Of a stretch of 64,000 bases of DNA, positions 7,716 to 17,207 are shown piece after piece. Made by a program: the position numbers and the translations under genes. Source of the stretch: Clostridia bacterium (GTDB lineage: Bacteria > Bacillota > Clostridia > Oscillospirales > CAG-272). The stretch is from contig JAFOEU010000030.1 of the NCBI GenBank assembly GCA_017387685.1, positions 1 through 64,000 on the forward strand, given 5' to 3'. Position 1 is the stretch's first letter; the number at the start of each line of letters is the position of its first letter. Under the pieces are notes generated by a model. The model did no database searches. It saw nothing but the letters and a program-made list of their open reading frames with translations, and was not told the origin of the DNA.

Positions 7716-8432
7716 ATGCCTTTCTTCTACTACTTCGACCCCACCTATATTCTCGTCGTTATCGGACTGATCATTTCCGTCTGGGCGCAGATCACGGTGC
7801 AGTCGACGTTCAACAAATATTCCCGCGTTCGCGTTTCGCGCGGTATCACGGGTGCCGATGCGGCGCGACAGGTGCTCTCGCACGGCGGTGTCCGCGACGT
7901 TGCCATCAAGGGCATACGCGGCAGTATGACCGACCATTACGATCCACGCGACAATTCGATCAGCCTTTCCGAGACCGTTTGCGGTGCTTCTACCGCCGCT
8001 GCTATCGGAGTTGCCGCGCACGAGGCGGGTCACGCACTTCAGCACGCGGAGGGCTACGGTCCGATCAAGCTTCGTATGACCATCATCCCCGTTTGCAATT
8101 TCGCCTTGAGCCTTGCGATGCCGCTTTTCCTGCTCGGAATCCTCTTTTCCTCCCTGAATCCCGAAACGAGCTTCGGATTTCTTATGATGCAGGCGGGAAT
8201 AATCGCATTTTCCGTCGCGGTATTTTTCCAAGTGGTAACTCTGCCCGTTGAATTCAACGCCTCGCGCCGCGCTATGAAGGCACTTGAGGCGACAGGCTAC
8301 TACACCGAAGAGGAGCTCGACGGTGCGCGCCGCGTTCTCCGCGCCGCCGCTATGACCTACGTTGCCGCGCTCGCGGTTTCGCTCTTGCAGATACTTCGTC
8401 TCGTCATCCTTTCAAACAACAGAAGAAGATAA
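7716..8432 (+). CDS. YugP-like membrane zinc metallopeptidase
   Basis: A 238-residue integral membrane protein with an HEAGH zinc-binding motif (near residue 108) in VAAHEAGHALQHAEGYGP, as in the Zn_peptidase_2 (YugP) family. One membrane segment sits at the N-terminus, a hairpin of two follows the active site (FALSLAMPLFLLGILF and IIAFSVAVFFQVVTLPVEF), and one lies near the C-terminus. The conserved LPVEFNASRRA stretch, carrying a probable third ligand Glu, is intact. Substrates are unknown. The gene has AAAGGAG upstream and overlaps rsmB by one base (TAATG), so the two are translationally coupled. Confidence 0.9.
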   Translation: MPFFYYFDPTYILVVIGLIISVWAQITVQSTFNKYSRVRVSRGITGADAARQVLSHGGVRDVAIKGIRGSMTDHYDPRDNSISLSETVCGASTAAAIGVAAHEAGHALQHAEGYGPIKLRMTIIPVCNFALSLAMPLFLLGILFSSLNPETSFGFLMMQAGIIAFSVAVFFQVVTLPVEFNASRRAMKALEATGYYTEEELDGARRVLRAAAMTYVAALAVSLLQILRLVILSNNRRR

Positions 8433-9730
8433 TGACTGAAAACAAAAACGTCCGCCGTGCCGCCCTTGACATTCTTATGAGAATGGAAAAGGATGAGGGC
8501 GAGGGCTACTCAAACCGCCTGATCGACTCGGCTATCTCGAAATATGCCTTTGAAGGCGCGGACCGCGCGCTTCTCTCGCAGATCGTTTCGGGCGTGACCG
8601 AGAGGCGCATAACTCTCGATCATATAATTCAAAAATTTTCAAAAGCACCGCTTTCGAAGCTTGACCGCGACGCGCTCTGTCTGCTTCGGATGGGAATTTA
8701 TCAGCTCCGCTACCTCGACCGCATCCCCTCGCACGCCGCAGTTAACGAGACCGTTAACCTCGCGAGATCGCGTTCCCGAGGATTTATCAACGCCATTCTG
8801 CGCTCCTATCTGCGTACGGATGAGATAAAGTTCCCCGAAAAGCCCGACGATCTCCGCCTTTCGGTTGCATATTCCGCACCGCGCGAGCTTTGCGCGAGGT
8901 TTATCTCGGTCTTCGGTGTCAAGGAGAGTGAAAGAATTCTCGCGTCCTTCCTTGAAACTCCCGCGCTTACTCTGCGCGTCAATACTTTAAAAACCACGCG
9001 CGACAAGCTGATCTCACTGCTTGAATCCGAGGGATTTGAATGCGAGCCTACCGCAACCTCGCCCTACGGCATCCGTGTCAACGGCTCGGGATTGCCGAGC
9101 GCGATCGCGAGCGGACTCTGCTACGTTCAGGACGAAGCCTCTCAGATATCATCGCTCGTGCTCGATCCACGCGAGGGTGACACCCTGCTCGACGCTTGCG
9201 CTTGCCCCGGCGGTAAATCCCACTCGGCGGCTATGCTGATGAACAATAAAGGAAGCATCACCTCGTGCGATCTGCACGCATCAAAGCTTCCGCTGATCTC
9301 TTCGGGCGCGGAGCGCCTCGGTATCTCGATAATCAAGACCGAAGAGCGCGATTCGTCGATCCCGACCAACGAAAAATATTCAAAGATCATCTGCGACGTG
9401 CCCTGCTCGGGGCTCGGCGTTGCGGCGAAAAAGACCGAGATCAAATACCGTCCGCTTGCAAAAAATGCGGAGCTCCCTCCGCTTCAGTACAGTATCCTCT
9501 GCGCCGTTTCGCAGTCGCTCGAGGTCGGCGGCACGCTCGTTTACTCGACCTGCACGATACTGCCCGATGAAAACGAAAAAATCGTGGAAAAATTTCTCTC
9601 CGAACATAAAGATTTCGAAGCCGTTCCCTTCACCGTCGGCGAATTTAACGCACCCGTCGGTATACTGACACTCTTACCTTGCACGGAGCGCGACGGATTC
9701 TTCATTTCAAAAATAACAAGAAAGTCTTAA
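8432..9730 (+). CDS. rsmB: 16S rRNA (cytosine-967-C5)-methyltransferase
   Basis: A 432-residue RsmB. An N-terminal NusB-like RNA-binding domain (about 1-135) is followed by a Rossmann methyltransferase with DACACPGGKS as the SAM loop and the two cysteines used in catalysis: DVPCSGLG (near residue 324) and STCTI (near 372). It methylates C967 in helix 31 of 16S rRNA. It overlaps the metallopeptidase gene by one base and rlmN starts 2 nt downstream, so two rRNA methyltransferases are made together. Confidence 0.95.
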   Translation: MTENKNVRRAALDILMRMEKDEGEGYSNRLIDSAISKYAFEGADRALLSQIVSGVTERRITLDHIIQKFSKAPLSKLDRDALCLLRMGIYQLRYLDRIPSHAAVNETVNLARSRSRGFINAILRSYLRTDEIKFPEKPDDLRLSVAYSAPRELCARFISVFGVKESERILASFLETPALTLRVNTLKTTRDKLISLLESEGFECEPTATSPYGIRVNGSGLPSAIASGLCYVQDEASQISSLVLDPREGDTLLDACACPGGKSHSAAMLMNNKGSITSCDLHASKLPLISSGAERLGISIIKTEERDSSIPTNEKYSKIICDVPCSGLGVAAKKTEIKYRPLAKNAELPPLQYSILCAVSQSLEVGGTLVYSTCTILPDENEKIVEKFLSEHKDFEAVPFTVGEFNAPVGILTLLPCTERDGFFISKITRKS

Positions 9731-9732
9731 AT

Positions 9733-10803
9733 ATGGAAAACAAACAAACAGATCTGCTTTCGCTTTATCCCGAAGAGCTGACAGAGCTTATCGTATCGCT
9801 CGGCGAGCCGAAATACCGTGCGGGACAGATCTTTCCCGCGCTCCACAAGGGTATTCGACCGAGCGCGATGACGAATATATCAAAGGCGACCGCTGAAAAA
9901 ATCGAAAACGCTCTTCCCTGCCGTATGCCCGAGATCGAGCAGAAGCTCGTCTCCAAGGTTGACGGTACCGTGAAATACCTCTTCCGTCTGCACGACGGCG
10001 AGTGTATCGAATCGGTCGTTATGCGCTACAATCACGGCAACACCATCTGCGTTTCCTCGCAGGTCGGATGCCGAATGGGCTGTGCCTTCTGCGCCTCCAC
10101 GATCGGGGGCAAGGTGCGCGACCTTACCGCGGGCGAGATTCTCGGTCAGGTCATCGTCGCATCCGCCGATATGGGCGAGCGCATTTCAAACATAGTACTT
10201 ATGGGAATCGGCGAGCCGATGGACAATTACGACAACGTCCTCCGATTTCTCCGCCTTGTTAACGACGAGCGCGGCATCTGCATCGGCTACCGCCATATCT
10301 CCCTCTCAACCTGCGGACACGTTGACGGTATCCGCCGGCTGATGAAGGAGGATCTTCCCATCACCCTCTCGATCTCCCTCCACGCCGCAGATGACGAGGT
10401 CAGAGATAAGATAATGCCGATCAACAAGCGTTGGAACGTATCCGAGCTTCTTGCCGCCTGCCTTGACTGGTGGCGCGCGACGGGACGGCGCATTTCCTTC
10501 GAATACACCCTCATCGACGGTCAGAATTCTTCACCCGCCGATGCCGCACACCTTGCGGGAGTGCTCAATTCCGCTCTTCGCGGCAAGCCATCGCGCGGTG
10601 AGAAATTCCCCATCCACGTCAACCTCATCCCCGTAAACCCCGTCCGTGAAACGGGACTGATGCCCCCCGCGCCCGACAAGATCGAGGCTTTCCGAGCCGC
10701 GCTTGAGAAAAAGGGCATTCGCGCAACCGTTCGCCGAAAGCTCGGTCCCGACATCAATGCATCCTGCGGACAGCTGAGAAGACAGCACAAAGAAGAAAAC
10801 TAA
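9733..10803 (+). CDS. rlmN: 23S rRNA/tRNA (adenine-C2)-methyltransferase RlmN
   Basis: A 356-residue radical SAM enzyme that methylates A2503 of 23S rRNA, and A37 of some tRNAs in relatives. The cluster motif is CRMGCAFC (near residues 114-121), preceded by SSQVG, and the C-terminal Cys that forms the mixed methylene intermediate is in NASCGQLR. ATG 9733 was chosen because it lies 2 nt past the rsmB stop; an in-frame ATG at 9679 would overlap rsmB by 52 nt and add residues unlike the family. Confidence 0.97.
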   Translation: MENKQTDLLSLYPEELTELIVSLGEPKYRAGQIFPALHKGIRPSAMTNISKATAEKIENALPCRMPEIEQKLVSKVDGTVKYLFRLHDGECIESVVMRYNHGNTICVSSQVGCRMGCAFCASTIGGKVRDLTAGEILGQVIVASADMGERISNIVLMGIGEPMDNYDNVLRFLRLVNDERGICIGYRHISLSTCGHVDGIRRLMKEDLPITLSISLHAADDEVRDKIMPINKRWNVSELLAACLDWWRATGRRISFEYTLIDGQNSSPADAAHLAGVLNSALRGKPSRGEKFPIHVNLIPVNPVRETGLMPPAPDKIEAFRAALEKKGIRATVRRKLGPDINASCGQLRRQHKEEN

Positions 10804-10834
10804 TTATAATTTCAACACACAGAAAGGTGTTCCC

Positions 10835-11608
10835 ATGAAATTTTACGGAAAAACCGACGTCGGCTCTTGCCGCACAGAAAATCAGGATTGCTTCGGTATC
10901 TACGAGATCATTCCGGGCGTCACTTTGCTTGCAGTTTGTGACGGTATGGGCGGAATGGCGGGCGGTGCGACCGCTTCGCGCCTCGCTCTTGATACCTTTG
11001 CGGAAAATATGCGCCTGCATATCCTTCCCGACAATCCCGAGGACGAGCCCGATCTCGGCAGCATCGGTCTGCGCTTTGCGCTCAATGCGTCCGCAAGTGA
11101 CGCCAACCGCGCCGTGCTGAAGATGGCACAGGATTCGGACGGCAAGCTTGAAGGAATGGGAACAACGCTCGTTGCTCTTCTTGTTGTTGAAAACACTCTC
11201 ATTCTCTCGCTCAATATCGGTGACAGCCGACTTTATGAGATCAGCAACGGCCGTATTGAGCAGCTGACGAAGGATCACTCCTACGTTCAGCATCTTCTCG
11301 ACCTCGGAGAAATTACATACGAGGAGGCGCAAACCTCGCCGATCCGCAATATCATTATGCGTGCGGTCGGAATCGACGATGACGTGGCGGGTGACGTAAA
11401 ATCGCACGATCCCTCCCCCGGCACCGAGGCGGCTCCCCGTTATATGCTTCTCTGCTCCGACGGTCTCTCGGGAGTTATATCCGATGAAGAGATCAAAAAT
11501 ATCGTTACAACAGAAAACACCATCAGCAAAAAGGTGGAAAGACTCGTTGCCGCAGCTAACGCTGCGGGAGGACCCGACAATATCACGGTTATACTTGCAG
11601 AGATCTGA
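10835..11608 (+). CDS. prpC: PP2C-type Ser/Thr phosphatase (Stp/PrpC)
   Basis: A 257-residue phosphatase that reverses PrkC phosphorylation. Metal-binding motifs are in place: SCRTENQDCF, CDGMGGMAGG, NIGDSRLYEI, LLCSDGLSG and GGPDNITVIL. The start is preceded by GAAAGGTG. The kinase gene follows 31 nt downstream, the standard Firmicutes pairing. Together the pair modulates cell-wall synthesis, sporulation and ribosome GTPases, including RsgA encoded just downstream. Confidence 0.95.
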   Translation: MKFYGKTDVGSCRTENQDCFGIYEIIPGVTLLAVCDGMGGMAGGATASRLALDTFAENMRLHILPDNPEDEPDLGSIGLRFALNASASDANRAVLKMAQDSDGKLEGMGTTLVALLVVENTLILSLNIGDSRLYEISNGRIEQLTKDHSYVQHLLDLGEITYEEAQTSPIRNIIMRAVGIDDDVAGDVKSHDPSPGTEAAPRYMLLCSDGLSGVISDEEIKNIVTTENTISKKVERLVAAANAAGGPDNITVILAEI

Positions 11609-11639
11609 CCACACCTTTTGCACGGAATTTTTATGAATT

Positions 11640-13994
11640 ATGGAAAATAATCTTGCTTACAACGACCTCGTCGGCACCTTGCTTGACGATCGCTATAAAA
11701 TAGAAGAATGCCTCGGCACGGGCGGTATGAGCGTTGTCTTTAAGGCAACGGATACCAAGGACGACTCCGCTGTGGCTATAAAAATGCTACGCGAGGAAAC
11801 CGCAAAGGACAGAAGCGCGCTTGAGCAGTTTTTTAACGAATCAAACGTCGTTTCTATGCTCTCGCATCCGAATATCGTTTCGATCCGCGACGTCTCCTTT
11901 GATACTCCCCGCAAGTATCTCGTTATGGAATATATCGACGGTATTTCTCTGCGCACCTATATGGATAAGCGCGGCGCGCTCGATCTTGACGAATTTTTCT
12001 CCTTTTCCGAGCAGATCCTCGCTGCGCTTGAGCACGCGCACAGCCGCGGAGTCATTCACCGCGATATCAAGCCGCAGAATATTCTCGTCCTCAAGGACGG
12101 ATTCATCAAGGTGACCGACTTCGGAATCGCCAAGATATCCGAAAATAAGCGTAACACCGAAACGATCTCAGATAACGCCATCGGTACTGTTTATTATATC
12201 AGTCCCGAGCAGGCAGAGGGAAAAAAGGTCGACACACGCTCCGACCTCTATTCCTTCGGCATTATGATGTACGAGATGATAACGGGCAAGCTCCCCTTTG
12301 ACGACGATCGCCCTATATCGGTGCTTATGATGCAGATCCACGACGATCCCATTCCTCCGAGAAGGATCAATAAAAAAATACCGCGCGGAATCGAGCGTCT
12401 GATCCTCACCTGTATGGAAAAGGAGCCCCGCAGAAGATACCGCACGGCAAAGGATATATTCAGGCTGATACGTATGCTCAAGAGCAGACCTCACGCGGCA
12501 GTTCCCACACCACGTGAGTATAAAGCAGAGCAAAGATCAGAGAAAAACAGACGTGAAAGACCGCCGAGCCGATCCTTTTTTCCGGTCGTTCTCGGAATTG
12601 CATGTGCCGTATGCTTTGTTGGATTGATCTCCGTCTTTTACGGACTCGACGCGCTCAATTTCGGTGCGCCCGGATCTGCCAGCATCAAGGTTCCCGATGC
12701 GATGGGACTTGAATACACCGAGGGCGGCGCAGAGGGGCTCGGCTTCAATTCCGATGAATACAAGGTAAACGTTGAATACGTCAACTCCTCAACCATCCCT
12801 AAGGGAACCATAATCTCGCAAAGTCCTACGGCAGGCTCTCGCAGAAAGCCGCCCTGTACCGTCACGCTCACCGTCAGCCTCGGTCCTGAGCTCGTTACCT
12901 TCGGCGACTATCTGATGATGAACTGGCGCGTAGTTCAGACACGTCTGCGCGCGGAAGGCTACGCCGTTACGATAGTTCGCGAAGAAAACGCCGCTATCCC
13001 CGAGGGATACGTCTATATGACCGATCCTGCGCCCGGAACCAAGATAGAGCCCGGCTCGCATATAACGGTTTACGTCAGCGGCGGAACCGAAAAGATCTCT
13101 GTTACCGTTCCCAAATTTGTGGGAATGCATGAGCGCGAGGTCAAATCCATACTTGATTCCACCGGCCTTCTCGTCGGTAGGGTAATTTACACCCGTTCTC
13201 CCAAGCCGCTCGGCACGGTAATCCAAAGCTCGTATGCAGAGGGCTCGATAGCCTACGCTTACACAACCGCAATAGATTTCATAGTCAGCGGCGGTGAGGA
13301 CTTTGACGTCAACTTCTGCCCCGACGTGCTCGGAAAGCCATCGCAGAGCTCCAAAACCGAGCTTGAGTCATTTGGATTTGACGTCGTGCTGATACGTATG
13401 CGAGATAACGCGGAGGCGGGAACGGTTATTTCTCAATATCCTTCCCCCGAGGATGCAGTCAATAACAATTCACACGAGGTTCGTCTTATGATCAGCGGCG
13501 GACCTACATACACTCAGGCGCTCAACGTAGTTAACGTTATCGGACAGAATATTTCAAGCGCCGAGACCATTATTGACTATATGCTCGGTGACCTTTGTAC
13601 GCTCGAGATAACGGTCACTTATACCGCGAGCCTGAAGCCGAAGGGCACGGTCATCGCGCAGAAGCCGCAATCCGGCGTAATAAATCTTACAACCGGTATG
13701 CTTCAGATAGAGCTTACCGTCAGCGGCGGTCCGAGCTACGTTCCTCCCATCGTCACCATTGAGGTTCCCGACGTTGCGGGCATGTACCTCGCAGAGGCAG
13801 AGGCTACCCTGCTCTCATGCGGTATCAAGGTCTCAAACGTCAGATACGTTTCCACCGCGCTTCCCGCAGGAAAGGTATTCGGTCAGACCGTCCCCGGTGG
13901 TCAAACGATAACGGGCTACCAAGGACAGCTCTCGATCGAGCTCGTCATAAGCTCGGGTCCTCCCCCCTCTGTTGAGACCAATCCCTTAGCTTAA
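11640..13994 (+). CDS. prkC: PASTA-domain Ser/Thr kinase (Stk/PrkC)
   Basis: A 784-residue membrane kinase sensing muropeptides or wall precursors. The cytoplasmic kinase (about 14-275) has the GTGGMSVVF glycine loop, the catalytic loop HRDIKPQN near residue 139 and DFG in TDFGIAK. A basic juxtamembrane linker leads to one membrane helix (about 312-335). Outside there are six PASTA-like repeats by eye, recognisable by the recurring VTVPxxxG...KGTVIxQxPxxG...VSGG pattern; repeats 2 and 4 are the most diverged. Typical clostridial homologues have two to four. An ATG 31 nt after prpC is used, without a strong ribosome site. Confidence 0.95.
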   Translation: MENNLAYNDLVGTLLDDRYKIEECLGTGGMSVVFKATDTKDDSAVAIKMLREETAKDRSALEQFFNESNVVSMLSHPNIVSIRDVSFDTPRKYLVMEYIDGISLRTYMDKRGALDLDEFFSFSEQILAALEHAHSRGVIHRDIKPQNILVLKDGFIKVTDFGIAKISENKRNTETISDNAIGTVYYISPEQAEGKKVDTRSDLYSFGIMMYEMITGKLPFDDDRPISVLMMQIHDDPIPPRRINKKIPRGIERLILTCMEKEPRRRYRTAKDIFRLIRMLKSRPHAAVPTPREYKAEQRSEKNRRERPPSRSFFPVVLGIACAVCFVGLISVFYGLDALNFGAPGSASIKVPDAMGLEYTEGGAEGLGFNSDEYKVNVEYVNSSTIPKGTIISQSPTAGSRRKPPCTVTLTVSLGPELVTFGDYLMMNWRVVQTRLRAEGYAVTIVREENAAIPEGYVYMTDPAPGTKIEPGSHITVYVSGGTEKISVTVPKFVGMHEREVKSILDSTGLLVGRVIYTRSPKPLGTVIQSSYAEGSIAYAYTTAIDFIVSGGEDFDVNFCPDVLGKPSQSSKTELESFGFDVVLIRMRDNAEAGTVISQYPSPEDAVNNNSHEVRLMISGGPTYTQALNVVNVIGQNISSAETIIDYMLGDLCTLEITVTYTASLKPKGTVIAQKPQSGVINLTTGMLQIELTVSGGPSYVPPIVTIEVPDVAGMYLAEAEATLLSCGIKVSNVRYVSTALPAGKVFGQTVPGGQTITGYQGQLSIELVISSGPPPSVETNPLA

Positions 13995-14036
13995 ATCCGC
14001 AGTATTCTTATATTATATAATAAGGAAAGCAAATTA

Positions 14037-15506
14037 ATGCCGATACTTACGAAAATCAAGAGCTTTTTCAAAAACGCTCCTTCATTGCTGTCAATACCGA
14101 ACGTCATCAAAGCCGCCGCAGCGGTAGTTTTCGGCGTGCTTCTTTTGACGATGCTACCCGCGGCGCTCCCCGACTCAGAGGTCGAGGAAACGCGTCCGCC
14201 GATAGCCTTTGACAGCAAGCTTCCGGATATGAACGAGATCGCCAACCCACAGGTTTTCCCTCATCTCGTCATCGTTTACCCCGAGCGAGAGACTTGGGGC
14301 AGCGAGCTTGCAGATCACGTAGCAACTATGGTCGCATCAAAATTCCACGCGCATTTTATTACGCTCAGCGATCGCGAATATCTCGCGCTTGACGAGGGCA
14401 CACTCGCGCTATATAATGCCGATCCTACTCTCACTATCACCCTCGGCATCACCGATCTGATCGATGAAGCCTATCTTAGCGTGCTTTCTCGACTCGGCAA
14501 TGATGGGCTTGAGATCGTGAGAAACGGGGGCCGCATAGACATCGTTTCCGCATCCGCATCGCGAATCAACGACAGTGCCCAAAAATTCATTTCGTCACTG
14601 TCCTTTAGCGGAAGCTATGAAATATCGGAGGACTTCTTCGTAAGCGATCCGATTCCGTCTGTGGGAACCGAGTTCGTCCCCGATATCATCACGGATGGCG
14701 AGGTCAAGCTACTCACCTTTTCCCACGTTGATAACAACACCTACACCATAAAAGCCCTCCGGGGAATAATCGACAGCGTAAAGCCCGATCTCGTTATCTT
14801 CAACGGCGGAGTTGACGGCGGATGTAAAACGCGCCACGAGCTTGCCCTGCTTTGGGGTGAGATCGCCGCAATCCTCGCTGAAAGCAACACCCCCTGGTGC
14901 TTCACGCCCGGAAATCTTTCGGGTTATCTGCCGAGGGTCGTCGTCTGCGAGGTCATTTCCTCATTTGAAGGATGTCTGCGCACCTTTAACGGCGACGGCG
15001 CAGTTACATATTCGCTCACCGTTGCCAATTCGGCGGGTGACGTTACCTCTACCGTTTACGTCGGTGACGTTTACAACAGCTCCGAATCACTTTGTGAGCT
15101 TATTGAATCCGATTCAAAGCTTTATGCGCTCGCATCCGACTACGATCGCAAGGTAATTTGCATTCTTCCCGCTATTCCCGAGCAGCTTTCCTCGCTCGAG
15201 GACGTTTGCGCAGAATACGCGTCAGACAAGCTTACCGATCTTTACGATGCATTCGTCGCGGCGGGTGGCAACACGCTTATTTGCGCCGCCGATCCCGCTC
15301 ATCCCTTTGTGATAGAGCATAAGAATGGCACTCTTGCGCTTTGCGGCTCTATCGGATTCTCCGCAAGAGGACTTGGCGGACGTTTTGACTACAACAACAG
15401 CATCCGAGGCGGTATGATCCTCACTCTGACACCCCATCGCGCGGGATATACGACGGCAAAAGCCGCATATACCTTCGCCTCCGATCTCGGACTTACGGAG
15501 AGATAA
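14037..15506 (+). CDS. Membrane-anchored protein with degenerate phosphoesterase-like domain
   Basis: 489 residues, not a standard member of the prkC-rsgA cluster. A short cytoplasmic N-terminus and one membrane helix (VVFGVLLLTMLPAAL, about 35-50) are followed by an outside region. Its second half reads like a calcineurin-type metallophosphoesterase without its ligands: LLTFSHVDNN where families have LTDxH, KPDLVIFNGGVDGG where D-x-V-x-x-GDxx is expected, and WCFTPGNLSG where GNHD is expected. If the match is right it would be a pseudo-enzyme, perhaps a binding or sensing partner of the kinase. Good ribosome site AAGGAAAG; 42 nt after prkC. The fold call is an inference from motif order only. 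Confidence 0.6.
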   Translation: MPILTKIKSFFKNAPSLLSIPNVIKAAAAVVFGVLLLTMLPAALPDSEVEETRPPIAFDSKLPDMNEIANPQVFPHLVIVYPERETWGSELADHVATMVASKFHAHFITLSDREYLALDEGTLALYNADPTLTITLGITDLIDEAYLSVLSRLGNDGLEIVRNGGRIDIVSASASRINDSAQKFISSLSFSGSYEISEDFFVSDPIPSVGTEFVPDIITDGEVKLLTFSHVDNNTYTIKALRGIIDSVKPDLVIFNGGVDGGCKTRHELALLWGEIAAILAESNTPWCFTPGNLSGYLPRVVVCEVISSFEGCLRTFNGDGAVTYSLTVANSAGDVTSTVYVGDVYNSSESLCELIESDSKLYALASDYDRKVICILPAIPEQLSSLEDVCAEYASDKLTDLYDAFVAAGGNTLICAADPAHPFVIEHKNGTLALCGSIGFSARGLGGRFDYNNSIRGGMILTLTPHRAGYTTAKAAYTFASDLGLTER

Positions 15507-15510
15507 ATCT

Positions 15511-16521
15511 ATGGAATATAAAACTCAATGCCGCGTCCTTCGCGGCGTCGGCGGACTTTATTACGTCAGCCTTGCAGACTCGGAGGCGCATTCCGCGCTC
15601 TATCCCGACACCGCATCCCCGCTTGCGGGCAAGACTCTGCTGACCCGCGCGCGCGGCTCGCTCCGCACGCCCGACGGTGGAAAGATCAAGGTCGGCGACA
15701 TCTGCGAATTCATTTATACCGACAACTCCTTCACCGAGGGCGGTATACCCCAGGACGATTCCTCGGGCCTTCCCGAGGGCGCGGTCTCGGCAATTCTGCC
15801 GAGGAGAAATTCCCTCATCCGTCCGCCCTTATCAAATCTCGACATTCTCGTCATCGTCTGCGCCTCGGCGGCGCCCGCTCCCGCGACAGAAACGATCGAC
15901 AAGCTCCTCTCGGTTGCCGAATATCACGGAATTGAAGCGATCGTTGTCATTGGAAAGTCCGAGCTTGACGGCGAGGTTGCCGAAAAGCTTGAAAAAACAT
16001 ACAAGTCCGCGCTCTATCCCACCTTCACCCTCTCCTGCTATGAGGGCGATGGAATCGAAGAGTTTTCTTCCTATATTAAAGAAAGACTGCGCGGCAAGGT
16101 TGCCGCATTTGCGGGCGCATCGGGCGTCGGCAAATCGACTCTCATCAACGCCCTTTTCCCCGAAATGAAGCTCGCGGCGGGCGAGATCAGCCGAAAGATC
16201 TCGCGCGGAAAGCACACCACGCGTCAAGCGGAGCTCTTTCCGCTTGAAGGCGGCGGATTTCTTGCCGACACGCCCGGATTTTCGATGATCGACTTCGAAA
16301 ACTTCGATTTCTTCCCCTTCGATGCGCTCCCCGACACGATGCGCGAGTTCCGCGAGCATTACGGCGAGTGTAAGTACCTCGACTGCTCGCACACGAAGGA
16401 GGAGGGATGCGCTATTCTTGACGCCATCGAGCGCGGTGAGATCGCGCCCTCGCGCCACGAAAGCTACCTTTCGATGTATAAAACCCTCAAAGCCAAACCC
16501 CGTTGGGAGAAAAGACAATGA
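15511..16521 (+). CDS. rsgA: Ribosome small-subunit-dependent GTPase RsgA
   Basis: A 336-residue circularly permuted GTPase that checks late 30S maturation. An N-terminal OB-fold is followed by the GTPase with motifs in permuted order: the G1 loop GASGVGKSTLINAL near residue 203 and DTPGFS after it, then the C-terminal zinc site ECKYLDCSHTKEEGC. It follows the preceding gene by 4 nt. In Bacillus rsgA is followed by rpe and thiN; here thiN overlaps directly and rpe is missing. Confidence 0.96.
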   Translation: MEYKTQCRVLRGVGGLYYVSLADSEAHSALYPDTASPLAGKTLLTRARGSLRTPDGGKIKVGDICEFIYTDNSFTEGGIPQDDSSGLPEGAVSAILPRRNSLIRPPLSNLDILVIVCASAAPAPATETIDKLLSVAEYHGIEAIVVIGKSELDGEVAEKLEKTYKSALYPTFTLSCYEGDGIEEFSSYIKERLRGKVAAFAGASGVGKSTLINALFPEMKLAAGEISRKISRGKHTTRQAELFPLEGGGFLADTPGFSMIDFENFDFFPFDALPDTMREFREHYGECKYLDCSHTKEEGCAILDAIERGEIAPSRHESYLSMYKTLKAKPRWEKRQ

Positions 16522-17150
16522 AAGCATTCATCTACGTCGGCGGTAAGATCGACGTAAACTTCATAACCGAACACCCGAAGGGCGAGGATATCACCGTCGC
16601 CGCCGATTCGGGAATCAGAAACGCCCTCTCGCTCGGCGACCGCGTTGATATCGCCGTCGGCGATTTCGATTCCTTCCCCGAGCGCGAAATTCCAGAGGGC
16701 GCGGAGGTCATCCGCCTCAAGCCCGAAAAGGATATCACCGATGCGCAGGCGGCGATCGAGATCGCCATCGAGCGTGGTGCAGATTCCTTCGTCATCATCG
16801 GCGGGCTCTCGGGCAGACTCGACCACACGCTTGCCAACCTCTCGATCCTCGAAGACCTCGCCGCAAGAAACTACTACGCGATCGCAACAGACGGCTACTC
16901 GCGCGTACACTTCCTAAACGGCGGCTCGGCATTGATCGGACGCGGCGGCGGTTTTAAGTATTTCTCGCTCCTCCCCGTCACCGATATCGTCAAGGGTGTA
17001 TCTATCGAGGGTGCAAAATATCCTCTCAAAAACGTCCGACTTACAAGAAAAAACGGAGGCTTTGCCACCTCAAACGAGATCGAAGGCAACTGCGCGCTCA
17101 TTTCGGTCAAAAAAGGCGCACTTTACCTCATAGAATCGCGCGACGCGTAA
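16518..17150 (+). CDS. thiN: Thiamine pyrophosphokinase
   Basis: A 210-residue ThiN, which transfers pyrophosphate from ATP to thiamine. Features are DITVAADSGIRNA, the catalytic acidic stretch VGDFDSFPE, EKDITDAQAAIEIA and GGLSGRLDHTLANLSIL, then the C-terminal thiamine-binding beta-domain (KYFSLLPVTD...VSIEGAKYPL). It starts at an ATG overlapping the rsgA stop (ATGA), with GGGAGA upstream; an earlier in-frame ATG at 16503 is less likely because it lies inside rsgA. Translational coupling to rsgA is likely. Confidence 0.94.
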   Translation: MKAFIYVGGKIDVNFITEHPKGEDITVAADSGIRNALSLGDRVDIAVGDFDSFPEREIPEGAEVIRLKPEKDITDAQAAIEIAIERGADSFVIIGGLSGRLDHTLANLSILEDLAARNYYAIATDGYSRVHFLNGGSALIGRGGGFKYFSLLPVTDIVKGVSIEGAKYPLKNVRLTRKNGGFATSNEIEGNCALISVKKGALYLIESRDA

Positions 17151-17207
17151 TCATATCATCCCCTCGCCGCATATACTGTTTTTGAAAACACTTTGCGGAG
17201 GTGGAAT

